Positions 28,271 to 37,221 are shown, numbered from the stretch's first letter. The stretch is 41,157 nucleotides of DNA from Acetobacteraceae bacterium (GCA_009693865.1 SHWL01000021.1:1-41157); one strand, 5' to 3'. Made by a program: numbers and translations. Notes: a model not told the origin generated them from the sequence alone.

Positions 28271-29229
28271 ATGCCATTCAAGGTGCAGGTTGGGCCGCCC
28301 CAGATCGCCATTCACCACGCCATGACGGTGCTGGTGACGGAACCAAACGGACAGATGGTCTGGCCATCCGACAAAGGTCTCTATTTACTGGATACCCGGT
28401 TGATCGGCGCATGGTCGGTGCAAGCCAACGGCGAAGGCTGGGATCTGTTGAATGGCGGCGCCGTCGATCACGATACCGCCCGGATCTACCTCACCAACTG
28501 TGAATTCCAGACAGAGGACGGCACAATTCCTCGCCGGACGCTGTCATTGATGCTGTCGCGGGAAATCGGCGGCGGCATGCACGAAGACCTGGACATCGTC
28601 AATCATGGTCTGACGGACATTCTCTTCAATCTCGAGGTCATGATCCGGTCCGATTTCGCCGATGTCTTCGACGTGAAGGCGAAGCGGAACATCCGACGCG
28701 GCCATATCGGTTCCACGTGGCCGGACGGACAGACCCTCACCACGACGTAACGGAACCGGGACTTCCTCCGCGCGGTCTCGATCGCGGTGCGGCCGGCGGA
28801 GTTGAACGCCGTCTACGCCAACGGCCGCATCAGTTTTGAGGTCGATCTCGCTCCTGGACAAAGCTGGCACGCCTGTCTGCTCTACACGTTCACCGCCGGG
28901 GGACGCGTGTTCGAGGCGCCGGTGCCACATGCCACGCAACACGTGCCATCCCGGGAATGGCGCGACCTGGTCCCGGGACTCCAGACCGCCAATGAAGAAT
29001 TTTACAGAATGTATCAGCAGGCGATCGACGATATGGGCGCTTTGCGTCTACCCGTCGAAGGCGCGAATGGTCAGGTTTTCGTACCCGCTGCCGGTCTGCC
29101 CTGGTTCATGGTGCCGTTCGGCCGCGACAGCCTGATCGCCTCGTTACAAAATATGATGATCTGGCCCGATTTCGCCCGAGGCTGGGGGGAGATCCGGCGA
29201 TGGTTCAGCGCCGGAGGTTCCTGGGTTAA
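28271..29229 (+). pseudogene. glycogen debranching enzyme, N-terminal remnant with nonsense mutation
   Basis: From ATG 28271 the frame encodes the N-terminal domain of amylo-alpha-1,6-glucosidase-type proteins (VLVTEPNGQMVWPSDKGLYLLDTRLIG, LTNCEFQTEDG). It stops at TAA 28748-28750 where relatives continue; the same frame goes on after the stop (RNRDFLRAVSIAVRPAEL) through a linker and the start of the catalytic domain (GLPWFMVPFGRDSLIASLQ, MMIWPDFARG). The homology ends near 29190, abutting the 3' end of the MFS gene. So it has one in-frame stop, probably from a Tyr codon, and has lost most of the catalytic domain. Intact relatives are about 700 residues. Translation of two fragments is possible but they would be inactive. 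Confidence 0.85.
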
Positions 29230-29230
29230 G

Positions 29231-30460
29231 TCAACCTTCCTTGTATTCGGGAACCTTGACATAAACCCAGATCAGATTGGCCAGCAGCAAGACAACCGTC
29301 ACGGCGAACACATACCGGATCCCAAGCCCAGCCGCGATCAGGCCACCCATCACGGGCCCGATCGAGTTGCCAAGAAAACTCGCGGAGGCTGTCATTCCGT
29401 ACACCGTTCCCCGGTTCTCGCGCGCCACGCTGCGCCCGATCAGCGCGTTGGCCGTCGGCAGGATACCACCGATGAACAACCCGACCCCGAACCGCTCGGC
29501 GACGAACAGCCAGTAATTATCAACAAATATCTGCGGTAAACTGGTCAACGTGGCGCCCAGAAGACAGATGAGAAGGACGCGGCGATAGCCGACGATGTCG
29601 CTGCGATTGCCCAGAAATGGCGAGGACATCAGGTTCGCGAGACCGGTAATGGAAAACGCGATCCCCGCCAAAGTCGCGATCTGTGGCGGGGAACCAATCA
29701 ACTCCTGCACGAATATCGTGACCACGGGCTGCACGGTTCGCACGCTGAGTTGCGCCATGAGCAGAACGAAAAACAGCGCCATCAGGCCCGCTGGGCCAGT
29801 CAGCAGATGTAACCCCGACATCAGGGAGCGAGATTTTGTACCTTCCTTCGGCGGGACAAAATCCTCATGCACGATGAACCAGACCAAAATCAGGCCAGCA
29901 AACGTTACGGCTGAGGTGATATAAAAGGGCGTCCGGTAACTCCCGGTCAAATCGGCGAGGATGCCGCCCAGGACCGGTCCCACCAGGGAACCGACCATCT
30001 GCCCGGAACTGAGTAAGCCCAAAGCGTAGCCGAGACGCCGCTCTGGCACCTGGCTCGCGACCAGCGATATGGCGGACGTGGAGAACCCGGCGAACATGCC
30101 CATCACGGCGCGCGCGGCGAAGAACTGCCAGACATTGGTCGACAGTCCCATCACCGCGGTGAAGACCACGATCGCACCACTGGACCGCAGCAGCGACAAT
30201 TTACGTCCGTGCCGGTCGGCGATCCGGCCCCACACCGGCGAGGCAAACGCGGCGACGAAGGATGTCGACCCCGTTATGACACCGCTCCAGATATCGACGC
30301 CCTCGACCGTGGTCACTCCCAGATCCGGCAACATCAGCGGCATGATCGGGCTAAGGAAACTGAACGACCCCGTCATGAGGAACTGGATTCCCACCATGGC
30401 CCAAAGAGTCCGGCGCCATCCGGGCGTCCCCTGGGCGATCATGTCGTGCGAATGGCTCAT
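29231..30460 (-). CDS. MFS family transporter, drug-efflux type
   Basis: A 409-residue, roughly 12-helix major facilitator superfamily exporter resembling MdtG/multidrug proteins. The cytoplasmic loop motif appears as GRIADRHGRK between helices 2 and 3 and a looser repeat in the second half (GNRSDIVGYRR). Motif C-like residues are seen in LSSGQMVGSLVGPVLGG. ATG 30460 with GGAG at proper distance gives the normal length; the open frame reaches back to 30613 without membrane or family features. It is divergent from the TauD operon and its 3' end abuts the truncated debranching gene. The substrate is unknown. Confidence 0.9.
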   Translation of the reverse strand: MSHSHDMIAQGTPGWRRTLWAMVGIQFLMTGSFSFLSPIMPLMLPDLGVTTVEGVDIWSGVITGSTSFVAAFASPVWGRIADRHGRKLSLLRSSGAIVVFTAVMGLSTNVWQFFAARAVMGMFAGFSTSAISLVASQVPERRLGYALGLLSSGQMVGSLVGPVLGGILADLTGSYRTPFYITSAVTFAGLILVWFIVHEDFVPPKEGTKSRSLMSGLHLLTGPAGLMALFFVLLMAQLSVRTVQPVVTIFVQELIGSPPQIATLAGIAFSITGLANLMSSPFLGNRSDIVGYRRVLLICLLGATLTSLPQIFVDNYWLFVAERFGVGLFIGGILPTANALIGRSVARENRGTVYGMTASASFLGNSIGPVMGGLIAAGLGIRYVFAVTVVLLLANLIWVYVKVPEYKEG

Positions 30461-30558
30461 TCGGCTCCATGGTAGCGGATCGCCTGCCGGTGGAAAGGTT
30501 TGACACCGCGGGTGGGCTTTGAAACAGTCCGTGCCAGCGGAAATCAGGGACAGGGACC

Positions 30559-31446
30559 ATGAGCAACACGATCGAACCAATTCCCCGGACGGGACCGCGG
30601 GCGGATGAGACACGGACCCTGCCGGAAGTTGGAGGGATCGAGCTCACCGGGATCGATTTGTCCCAGCCGTTGACGCAGGAGCGGAAGGACTGGTTGATGC
30701 GGACGTTCCGCGCGCATCCCGTCATCGTGTTCCGCGAGCAGAATCTGGCGAAGGACCAGCAGTACGAATTCACGCTGACCTTCGGTGAAATCGAAGGCCT
30801 GCACGTCAATCGTTTCATCGACGCGGCGAAATACACGCCCGTCCACACGGTGTCGAACATTGGTCCGGACGGTAAACCCGGCGCGCCCACACGGGAACGC
30901 GGCAATTACTATTGGCACAGCGACAAGTCGTACCATGACGTGCCCTCGCTGTTGACCATGTTGCACGGCGTCGAAATCCCGGCGAAGGGCGGCGAGACGC
31001 AGTTCGCCAACACCGCGCTGGCCTACGCGGCGCTTGATGAGGCCACCAAACAGCGCCTTGCCGGCTTGCGCGCGGTCCATAGCTGGCAGCGTAGCCGCAT
31101 CCAGTCGCGCAGCATGCCGGCCACCGAGGAACAGATCAGGGAACGGCCCGCGGTCGATCACCCGATCGTGCGCACGCATCCGGATACCGGCGAGAAGGCC
31201 TTGTATCTGGGCAACCATGGCTCCCACATCCTTGGCTGGCCGGAGGACGAAGGGCGGGCGCTGATCCGGTGGCTGGAGTCTTTCGCGACACAGCCCGCGT
31301 TCGTCTATTCTCACCGCTGGCGGCTGGGCGATCTGGTCATGTGGGACAATCGCTGCACGCTGCACCGCGCGCTGCCACATGAGAACATGGAGGCCGAACG
31401 GCGTGTCCTGCATCGAACCGTGGTGAAGGGCACGGTTCCGTACTGA
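30559..31446 (+). CDS. TauD/TfdA family 2-oxoglutarate dioxygenase
   Basis: A 295-residue Fe(II)/2-oxoglutarate-dependent dioxygenase. The iron triad is H120-S-D122 (in NYYWHSDKSYHD) and H269 (in DNRCTLHRALPH), with the 2-oxoglutarate arginine in RRVLHRT near 282-286. Relatives hydroxylate sulfonates, phenoxyacetates, carnitine-like or other carboxylates and thereby split or oxidise them. It heads a compact rightward operon; the next start is 2 nt after its stop. No sulfonate transporter is near, so taurine is not a safe guess. Confidence 0.9.
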   Translation: MSNTIEPIPRTGPRADETRTLPEVGGIELTGIDLSQPLTQERKDWLMRTFRAHPVIVFREQNLAKDQQYEFTLTFGEIEGLHVNRFIDAAKYTPVHTVSNIGPDGKPGAPTRERGNYYWHSDKSYHDVPSLLTMLHGVEIPAKGGETQFANTALAYAALDEATKQRLAGLRAVHSWQRSRIQSRSMPATEEQIRERPAVDHPIVRTHPDTGEKALYLGNHGSHILGWPEDEGRALIRWLESFATQPAFVYSHRWRLGDLVMWDNRCTLHRALPHENMEAERRVLHRTVVKGTVPY

Positions 31447-31448
31447 CC

Positions 31449-32420
31449 ATGCGCATTGTCATCCCCGATGAATACCAGGACGCCATCGAGCGGCTTCCCT
31501 GCTTCGCCTTGTTGGATGGGCATGAGGTCACCCGCTATCGCGAGCCCGCCGCGTCGTTCGAGGAACTCGTGGAACGATTGCGGCCCGCCGATGCGATTGT
31601 CGCGATCCGCGAGCGGGTCGCGTTCAACCGCTCGCTGATCGCGCGTCTGCCGAACCTGAAGCTGATCGCCCTGGTCGGGCGCAACGCGACCACGATCGAT
31701 TACACCGCCTGTACGGAACACGGTATTCTGGTTTCCCGCGGCAACAGCAATTCACCCACGTCGCCCGCCGAACTAACCGTCGCGCTGATCCTCGCCTCGC
31801 GCCGCAATATCGTCATTGAGGCGGAGCGGATGCGCCGTGGCGAATGGCCTTATACATTGTCGCACCGCCTGCGGGATTCCACGCTGGGGATTTTCGGTCT
31901 CGGCAATATCGGCTCGCTGGTGGCTCAGGCGGGCGCCGGACTGGGAATGAAGGTGCTGGTCCTGGGGCAGGAAACCTCCGCGAGGCGGGCGGCGGAACAT
32001 GGCTACGCGGTGGCCGCGAGCAAGGCGGCGTTGTTCGAGCAATCCGACGTTTTGTCGTTGCATGTCCGCTTGCGTCCCGACACGAAGGGCATCGTTGGAC
32101 CCGAAGACCTCGCGCGAATGAAACCGGCAGCGCTGATCGTGAACACCTCCCGGGCAGAGCTGATCCAACCGGAGGCGCTGCTGCAAGCATTGCGTGCCGG
32201 CCGGCCAGGCTACGCCGCCGTCGATGTTTACGAACGCGAACCCATCATGAACGGCGATCATCCCTTCCTGTCGATGCCCAACGTGATCTGCACGCCCCAT
32301 CTGGGTTGGGCGGAATGGGACAATTTCGACCTCTATTACACCGAGGCCTTCGAGCAGATCGCTGCTTTCGCGGAAGGCAAACCCTTGCGCCTCGTCAACC
32401 CGGAGGTGAAACCGCGCTGA
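31449..32420 (+). CDS. D-isomer-specific 2-hydroxyacid dehydrogenase
   Basis: A 323-residue NAD(P)-dependent dehydrogenase. The Rossmann motif GLGNIG is at 150-155. The catalytic Arg is R235 (VNTSRAEL), the Glu is in YEREP (near 262-264), and the His is H284 (TPHLGWAEWDN). The family reduces 2-oxo acids or oxidises 2-hydroxyacids. Its stop overlaps the next ATG by one base (TGATG). In context it may reduce or oxidise a product of the dioxygenase. Confidence 0.9.
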   Translation: MRIVIPDEYQDAIERLPCFALLDGHEVTRYREPAASFEELVERLRPADAIVAIRERVAFNRSLIARLPNLKLIALVGRNATTIDYTACTEHGILVSRGNSNSPTSPAELTVALILASRRNIVIEAERMRRGEWPYTLSHRLRDSTLGIFGLGNIGSLVAQAGAGLGMKVLVLGQETSARRAAEHGYAVAASKAALFEQSDVLSLHVRLRPDTKGIVGPEDLARMKPAALIVNTSRAELIQPEALLQALRAGRPGYAAVDVYEREPIMNGDHPFLSMPNVICTPHLGWAEWDNFDLYYTEAFEQIAAFAEGKPLRLVNPEVKPR

Positions 32421-33331
32421 TGGACTCAGATCTGATCGCCTATTCGCCGATCGTGCAACGGCCACCTCTGCGCTGGCCGGGGGGCGCCCGCGTCGCGCTG
32501 TGGATCGTACCAAATATCGAGCATTACGAGTATTTGCCGAAATACGTCCGCACTCGCGATCCGTGGCCTCGGTCGCCGCATCCCGATGTGCTTGGCTATT
32601 CGCAGCGGGATTATGGCAACCGGGTAGGGCTTTGGCGCTTTTTCGATCTGTCCGACGATCTGGGCCTGCGGTGCACCGTCAGTTTGAACATGACTGTCAT
32701 TCAGCATTACCCAGCGATCCTGGAGGCAATGGAAAAACGCAAATGGGAGTTGATGTCCCACGGCATCTACAACACCCGCTACCACTTGGACTTCACCCCG
32801 GAGGAGGAGCGCGCGGCGATGCTCGAAAGCCGCGAAATCCACCGGACCCTGACAGGGAGAGAACAGCGCGGCTGGTTCAGTCCCGCGATCACCAACACGT
32901 TGAATACATTCGATCTGGCAGCGGAATGCGGGTACGATTATACCGCCGATCTCTATCACGACGACCAACCAACCCCGTTGAAGGTCAAATCCGGAAAACT
33001 ACTGTCGATTCCCTACTCGATCGATCTCAACGACGCGATCGTGCACCGGCGTGGTGAGGAGGCGGACGACTTCGCCCGCCAGATCAAGGATCATTTCGAC
33101 ACGGTGTACGCCGAGGGAGCCGAACAAGGCCGCGTGATGTGCGTCGCGCTACATCCCTATTGGGTCGGTCAGCCGCATCGCCTGCGAGCCGTCCGTTCCG
33201 CATTTGAATATATCCTCTCGCATCAGGGCGTCTGGCAAACGACCGGTGAAAACATCGTCGATTGGTATAACGCGAATTATTTGCCTCTGATGGAATCTCA
33301 TCTCGCCGCGCGCGAGGCCGCCAATGGTTGA
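32420..33331 (+). CDS. polysaccharide deacetylase family protein, PuuE-like (first paralogue)
   Basis: A 303-residue carbohydrate esterase 4-like protein, close in pattern to the PuuE allantoinase/NodB-like group. Signatures are NIEHYEYLPK, SQRDYGNRVGLWRF, WELMSHGIYNTRYH, GWFSPAITNTLNT and the late ALHPYWVGQPHRLRAVRSAFEYI. The classic second metal histidine of NodB (HxxxH) is not evident at its usual spacing, as in PuuE-type proteins acting on cyclic amides. ATG 32420 overlaps the dehydrogenase stop; the frame opens earlier as a shadow. It is followed by a second copy overlapping by 8 nt. Confidence 0.85.
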   Translation: MDSDLIAYSPIVQRPPLRWPGGARVALWIVPNIEHYEYLPKYVRTRDPWPRSPHPDVLGYSQRDYGNRVGLWRFFDLSDDLGLRCTVSLNMTVIQHYPAILEAMEKRKWELMSHGIYNTRYHLDFTPEEERAAMLESREIHRTLTGREQRGWFSPAITNTLNTFDLAAECGYDYTADLYHDDQPTPLKVKSGKLLSIPYSIDLNDAIVHRRGEEADDFARQIKDHFDTVYAEGAEQGRVMCVALHPYWVGQPHRLRAVRSAFEYILSHQGVWQTTGENIVDWYNANYLPLMESHLAAREAANG

Positions 33332-34253
33332 GTTCATCCCCACCAAGGTTCCGCCCGTCGACGAGCCGCGCGAGCCCGGCATGGACCACGCGCATTATCC
33401 GTTCCGCGCGCTGCCCGAGGCCCCACGTTTCGCGTGGCCGGAGGGCGCCCGTATCGCCTTCACCGTGACGCTGATCCTCGACCACTGGGAACTCGCTCCG
33501 CCGGACGGAGAAAGTCCCGATCCGCGCATCGTTTCGCCATTGGGTAAATTCCACCCGGACTGGTTGACGTGGAGCCATCGCCTCTATGGCGCGCGCGTCG
33601 GCATATTCCGCATTCTCGACGTGTTGGACCGCTTTGGTCTGCGGCCGAGTGTCGCGCTGGGAACCGCGGCGGCAAAGCATTACCCCGAATTGGTCGATGC
33701 CTTGCTACGCCGCGACGCCTGTTTCATGGCGCATGGCGATTATGCCACGCGCCGGATCACCAGCCGGATGACCGGCGAACGCGGCGCCATCGCCTCAGCC
33801 CGCGACGACATCGCCGCCGTCATCGGGCAGACACCAAAAGGCTGGTGCGGCCAGGATTTCAACGAATCCGCCGAAACGCCCGCTCTCCTGGCGGAGGCAG
33901 GCTTCGAGTACACGACGGATTGGGCCAATGACGACCGTCCCTATCTGTTGGGGCCCTACCCCGGTGGCCAGTTGCTGGCCTTACCGCCGCAGCCTGAATG
34001 GAACGATCTGGAATGCATGTGGTTACGCCGTGTCACGCCGCCCGTCTGGTCGGCGAACGTCGTCGAGGCCTTCCAGGTTCTGCACACGGAAGGTGGCAAT
34101 GCTTTCAATCTGACGCTGCATCCGTGGCTGACCGGTCAGGCACATCGCATCCGTTATCTTCGCGACGCACTGCACCGTATCATGGGGGCGCCGCATGTCT
34201 GGCGCACGACCACGGACGCGCTGGCGGACGCCGCGCGCGAACAACTGAGCTAA
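33324..34253 (+). CDS. polysaccharide deacetylase family protein, PuuE-like (second paralogue)
   Basis: A 309-residue paralogue of the preceding protein. Corresponding segments are LDHWELAPPDGE, WSHRLYGARVGIFRILD, CFMAHGDYATRRIT, GWCGQDFNESAETPALL and LTLHPWLTGQAHRIRYLRDALHRI. ATG 33324 overlaps the previous stop by 8 nt, so it is tightly coupled. Two diverged neighbours of this kind may form a heteromer or act on sequential amide bonds. Its stop is interleaved (CTAA) with the stop of the convergent TrpD2-like gene. Confidence 0.85.
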   Translation: MVEFIPTKVPPVDEPREPGMDHAHYPFRALPEAPRFAWPEGARIAFTVTLILDHWELAPPDGESPDPRIVSPLGKFHPDWLTWSHRLYGARVGIFRILDVLDRFGLRPSVALGTAAAKHYPELVDALLRRDACFMAHGDYATRRITSRMTGERGAIASARDDIAAVIGQTPKGWCGQDFNESAETPALLAEAGFEYTTDWANDDRPYLLGPYPGGQLLALPPQPEWNDLECMWLRRVTPPVWSANVVEAFQVLHTEGGNAFNLTLHPWLTGQAHRIRYLRDALHRIMGAPHVWRTTTDALADAAREQLS

Positions 34254-35239
34254 GTGGGCAGCCGGCCGCGCCAAATTCGTTCCGCCTCCTGATTGGCGGC
34301 CTCCGCGGTCGCGGCCCACCCCAGGGCCACCAACCCGAGCCCGATCGTCGCGATAACCGTGGCGATCGCGGTTGGCGGCATTGCCTGACCGTGCCACACG
34401 GCCGCGAACAGCGCCGGCGTATCGGTCAAAGGTGTCAGGGGACCGAGCCCAGGAAGCGCGGGCAACGCGATTTCCGAACGTGCGTGGTTCCGATCCCATA
34501 GCCAACCCGTCGCGGGCTTCAACGGCACCCGTTCAGCCTCGCCACCACCGCCCTTCAGCACGAACAGGCGCGGCCGATGCAGCAGTTCCGCGACGCCCAG
34601 GTGCACCGCCAGGTACGGCGGATGGAATACGCCGTCGACTCCCGCCGGCGCGTCGGCCGGGTTCACCAGCCGCGCCACTGTGTTGACCGGCGAGCGCAAT
34701 CCGAACAGCCGGCGCATTCCCAACAATTCCTCCATCTCGGGTGCAAGCGCACCCAAAGGAACGTAAGCAAAATGGGTCCGCCGAAGTGTCTCGGCCGCAT
34801 TGTCCTTGTCTTCGGAGGGCGCCAACCCAAGCGCCCGCAGTCCCGACTCGACAGAAATTCCCGCGGAATATTCATTCGACCCATGCATCAACACGCCGGC
34901 CCCGGCCTGGGCCAACGCCAGCGCGGACAGCAAGAACCAGGGGGCCCCGCGCGTCCGGCCCGCGCCATAGGACGGCCAATCCAGATCAACGGACAATCCA
35001 GCCAAGGGGGCGAAGATGGAATCACGGGCCGCCTCGACCATGCCGGCGATTTCCGGTGCATCCTCGCCCCGGAAGCGTAGCAACATCAGGAACGCGCCAA
35101 CCTGACGCGGGTCCGCTTCCCGCCGTAGGATCATCCCGAACGCCTCCCGCGCTTCCTCGCGGGTCAGCGCACGCGAACGTCCTGGCCCTCGCCCCAGGAT
35201 CGCGACATATTTTGAAAATGTATCGTGTTGGACTGTCAT
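34250..35239 (-). CDS. glycosyl transferase family protein, TrpD2/YbiB-like
   Basis: A 329-residue homologue of anthranilate phosphoribosyltransferase of the TrpD2 (YbiB) group. The N-terminal helical part (LTREEAREAFGMILRREADPRQVGAFLMLLRFRGE) is like TrpD. The phosphoribosyl-diphosphate-binding glycine motif of true TrpD is not intact (YGAGRTRGAPWFLLSAL), and NTVARLVNPADAP plus LFVLKGGGGEAER complete the fold. Characterised TrpD2 proteins bind nucleic acid and lack anthranilate transferase activity. I chose ATG 35239 (MTVQHDTFSKYV), 27 residues inside the open frame. Divergent from the CbiX gene, 73 nt apart. Confidence 0.82.
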   Translation of the reverse strand: MTVQHDTFSKYVAILGRGPGRSRALTREEAREAFGMILRREADPRQVGAFLMLLRFRGEDAPEIAGMVEAARDSIFAPLAGLSVDLDWPSYGAGRTRGAPWFLLSALALAQAGAGVLMHGSNEYSAGISVESGLRALGLAPSEDKDNAAETLRRTHFAYVPLGALAPEMEELLGMRRLFGLRSPVNTVARLVNPADAPAGVDGVFHPPYLAVHLGVAELLHRPRLFVLKGGGGEAERVPLKPATGWLWDRNHARSEIALPALPGLGPLTPLTDTPALFAAVWHGQAMPPTAIATVIATIGLGLVALGWAATAEAANQEAERIWRGRLPT

Positions 35240-35312
35240 ACTCGTCCCTGTCTCGCCTGAGCTTGTCCCCGTGGCCCGGTTGCCGCAAGATCGAAATGGC
35301 CAGGAGGCGCCG

Positions 35313-36050
35313 GTGTTCACGCGGGACGCGCTACTACTGATCGGTCACGGTTCCAACAGCGTACCCAATGCCGCGCGCCCGCTTCTGGCCCATGCCGGGA
35401 TAATTCGCGCGTCCGGACGTTTCGCCGAGGTCGCCGTTGGCACTTTATTTGGCGAACCAAATGTGCTCGCGGCATTCGATGAACTCACCTCGGCGATGAT
35501 CCATGTTGTACCCTTTTTTCTCGAAGATGGATATTTCACACGAATTGCGATCCCGGATTTGCTGTTACCGAGGATCTCCGAATCGCGCGTGCTTCGATTT
35601 TGCCCGCCGATCGGGTCATACAACGGGATCGCGGGATTGCTGGAAAAACGGCTTCTCACGCATTGCGACCTGTTCGGCACCGATCCAAAAACCCTGTCCG
35701 TCATGCTCGTTGGCCACGGTTCCGCGCAGAATCCTGGGCGGGCTCGGGCGCTCCGGCGGCATGCCGCGACGCTTGAAACCAAGCACCGTTTCGGATGGGT
35801 CCGTGCCACATACCTGGAGGAAGAGCCCTTCGCCACCACCACACTGGCCGCCTCGCGCGGCCATGTCGCCGCCGTCCTCGGGTATCTCGTCAACGAGGGT
35901 GCCCATGCGACCCACGACCTGCCGCGCTTGATTACTGAGGAACGTATCTATCGTGGAACGACATGGCCCCCGGTCCATGATCTGGGTTCCATCGGCGCCG
36001 ACAAGGCGTTGCCTCAGATGATACTCGACCAGGTGACCGCAACGAGGTGA
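35313..36050 (+). CDS. CbiX/SirB-type chelatase, two-domain
   Basis: A 245-residue protein with two CbiX repeats: ALLLIGHGSNSVPN with VPFFLEDGYFT, then SVMLVGHGSAQNPGR with VRATYLEEEP. CbiX/SirB proteins insert cobalt, nickel or iron into sirohydrochlorin or related tetrapyrroles. The first His (IGHGS) and second-half His (VGHGS) are both present. GTG 35313 follows a perfect AGGAGG (35302-35307); the frame opens earlier at 35271 without support. Divergent pairing with TrpD2-like genes occurs in some alphaproteobacteria, but the role is unclear. No cobalamin or siroheme biosynthesis genes are nearby. Confidence 0.82.
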   Translation: MFTRDALLLIGHGSNSVPNAARPLLAHAGIIRASGRFAEVAVGTLFGEPNVLAAFDELTSAMIHVVPFFLEDGYFTRIAIPDLLLPRISESRVLRFCPPIGSYNGIAGLLEKRLLTHCDLFGTDPKTLSVMLVGHGSAQNPGRARALRRHAATLETKHRFGWVRATYLEEEPFATTTLAASRGHVAAVLGYLVNEGAHATHDLPRLITEERIYRGTTWPPVHDLGSIGADKALPQMILDQVTATR

Positions 36051-36099
36051 CGCACTCGCCCAATCCGTTTATCGTCCATCTTACGGTGGGAGGCAATCG

Positions 36100-37158
36100 A
36101 TGTTCGCATATGTGGGCTGTTATACAACACCCGACCGCGACGGCCGGGGCGACGGGATCCACGTCTACCGGGTAAACGGCGCCGGCGACGCGTGGACCGA
36201 AATTCAGGTTGTTGGCGGATTGGACAATCCGTCGCTGTTCACGTTTCGCCGCGACCAATCAGTGATGTATTCGGTTCATGGGGGCCGGAATCTGATCAGC
36301 GCATTTGCCGTGGACCGCGCCGGTGGACGGCTGACTTTACTGAACCAGATGGATTGCCAGGGAAATAACCCTGTCGATTGCGCGCTCGATCCATCCGAGC
36401 GCTTTCTGGTCATCGGAAATTATGGCAGCGGCGCCCTGGCGGTCATGCCATTAAAGAAAGACGGTGGATTGATGCCTGTCAGCCAGCTCGTGACGCTGAC
36501 CGGAACCCCCGGGCCCGACCCGGCGCACCAGACGTCGTCACACCCTCACGCCGTGATTTTCGATCCCTCCGGCCAGTTCGTGATCGTCCCGGACAAGGGA
36601 TTCGACAGAACGTTCTTTTTCCGGTTCGACAACGGCCGTCTTGTTCCGGCACCGCGGGGATCCATCGCCTCGAAGTCTGGCGCCGCTCCCCGGCATACGG
36701 CGTTTCATGCGTCGCTTCCGGTACTTTATGTGAACAATGAACTGGACTCGACCGTGACGGTGTTCGAATGGAACCCGGATAGCGGTCATGTCAGGGAAGC
36801 TCAGGTGATCGGCACGATCCCGGACGGGCACGACGGCCGCAACACGACCGCCGAGATCGCGGCAAGCCCGTGTGGCCGTTTCCTTTACGTTTCAAATCGC
36901 GGACAGGACAGCGTTGTGCTGTTCCATGCCGATCCGCGCACCGGTCATCTGACCTTCGCCGGCTACACGCCAACCGGCGGGCGCCGGCCACGTTTCTTCA
37001 CGTTGGACCCAAAAGCCGAGCGATTATACGCGGCGAACCAGGACAGCGATGACATCACCGGCTTCCGGATCGACTCCGCGACCGGCGCACTGTCTGCCAT
37101 GGGCGTCGTCGCGCGCACAGGAAGCCCCTCCGCGATCGGTTTTGTCCTCGCCTCTTGA
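36100..37158 (+). CDS. beta-propeller lactonase family protein
   Basis: A 352-residue seven-bladed propeller of the 6-phosphogluconolactonase (YbhE/Pgl) family. It opens MFAYVGCYTTPDRDGRGDG, with further blades NPVDCALDPSERFLVIGNYGSG, SSHPHAVIFDPSGQFVIVPDKG (a conserved His-Asp-Lys part), AEIAASPCGRFLYVSNRGQDS and RFFTLDPKAERLYAANQDSD. GTGGGAGG lies before ATG 36100. It is a third lactonase-type propeller in the window, and clearly different from the one at 26929-28095. Physiological substrate unknown; 6-phosphogluconolactone is possible. Confidence 0.88.
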   Translation: MFAYVGCYTTPDRDGRGDGIHVYRVNGAGDAWTEIQVVGGLDNPSLFTFRRDQSVMYSVHGGRNLISAFAVDRAGGRLTLLNQMDCQGNNPVDCALDPSERFLVIGNYGSGALAVMPLKKDGGLMPVSQLVTLTGTPGPDPAHQTSSHPHAVIFDPSGQFVIVPDKGFDRTFFFRFDNGRLVPAPRGSIASKSGAAPRHTAFHASLPVLYVNNELDSTVTVFEWNPDSGHVREAQVIGTIPDGHDGRNTTAEIAASPCGRFLYVSNRGQDSVVLFHADPRTGHLTFAGYTPTGGRRPRFFTLDPKAERLYAANQDSDDITGFRIDSATGALSAMGVVARTGSPSAIGFVLAS

Positions 37159-37171
37159 ACAGGTCTTGGCG

Positions 37172-37191
37172 ATACGTTGATAATACGTTGA
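37172..37191. promoter_or_regulatory. 11-bp-phased direct repeat upstream of the H1-like/cupin gene
   Basis: ATACGTTGA occurs at 37172-37180 and again at 37183-37191, an 11-bp period that places both on the same DNA face. It lies 30-50 bp before the fusion gene. Such an array suggests a tandem binding site for a regulator; TTGATA and TTGACA also resemble -35 hexamers. Without further copies this remains tentative. Confidence 0.45.
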
Positions 37192-37221
37192 CATGTGGCT
37201 CGTTTGTTTGGGGGGATTGAA

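Noticed and set aside
31844-32419. Upstream extension of the first deacetylase frame
   Set aside because: It runs through the dehydrogenase gene in another frame and shows no family residues before MDSDLIAYSP at 32420.
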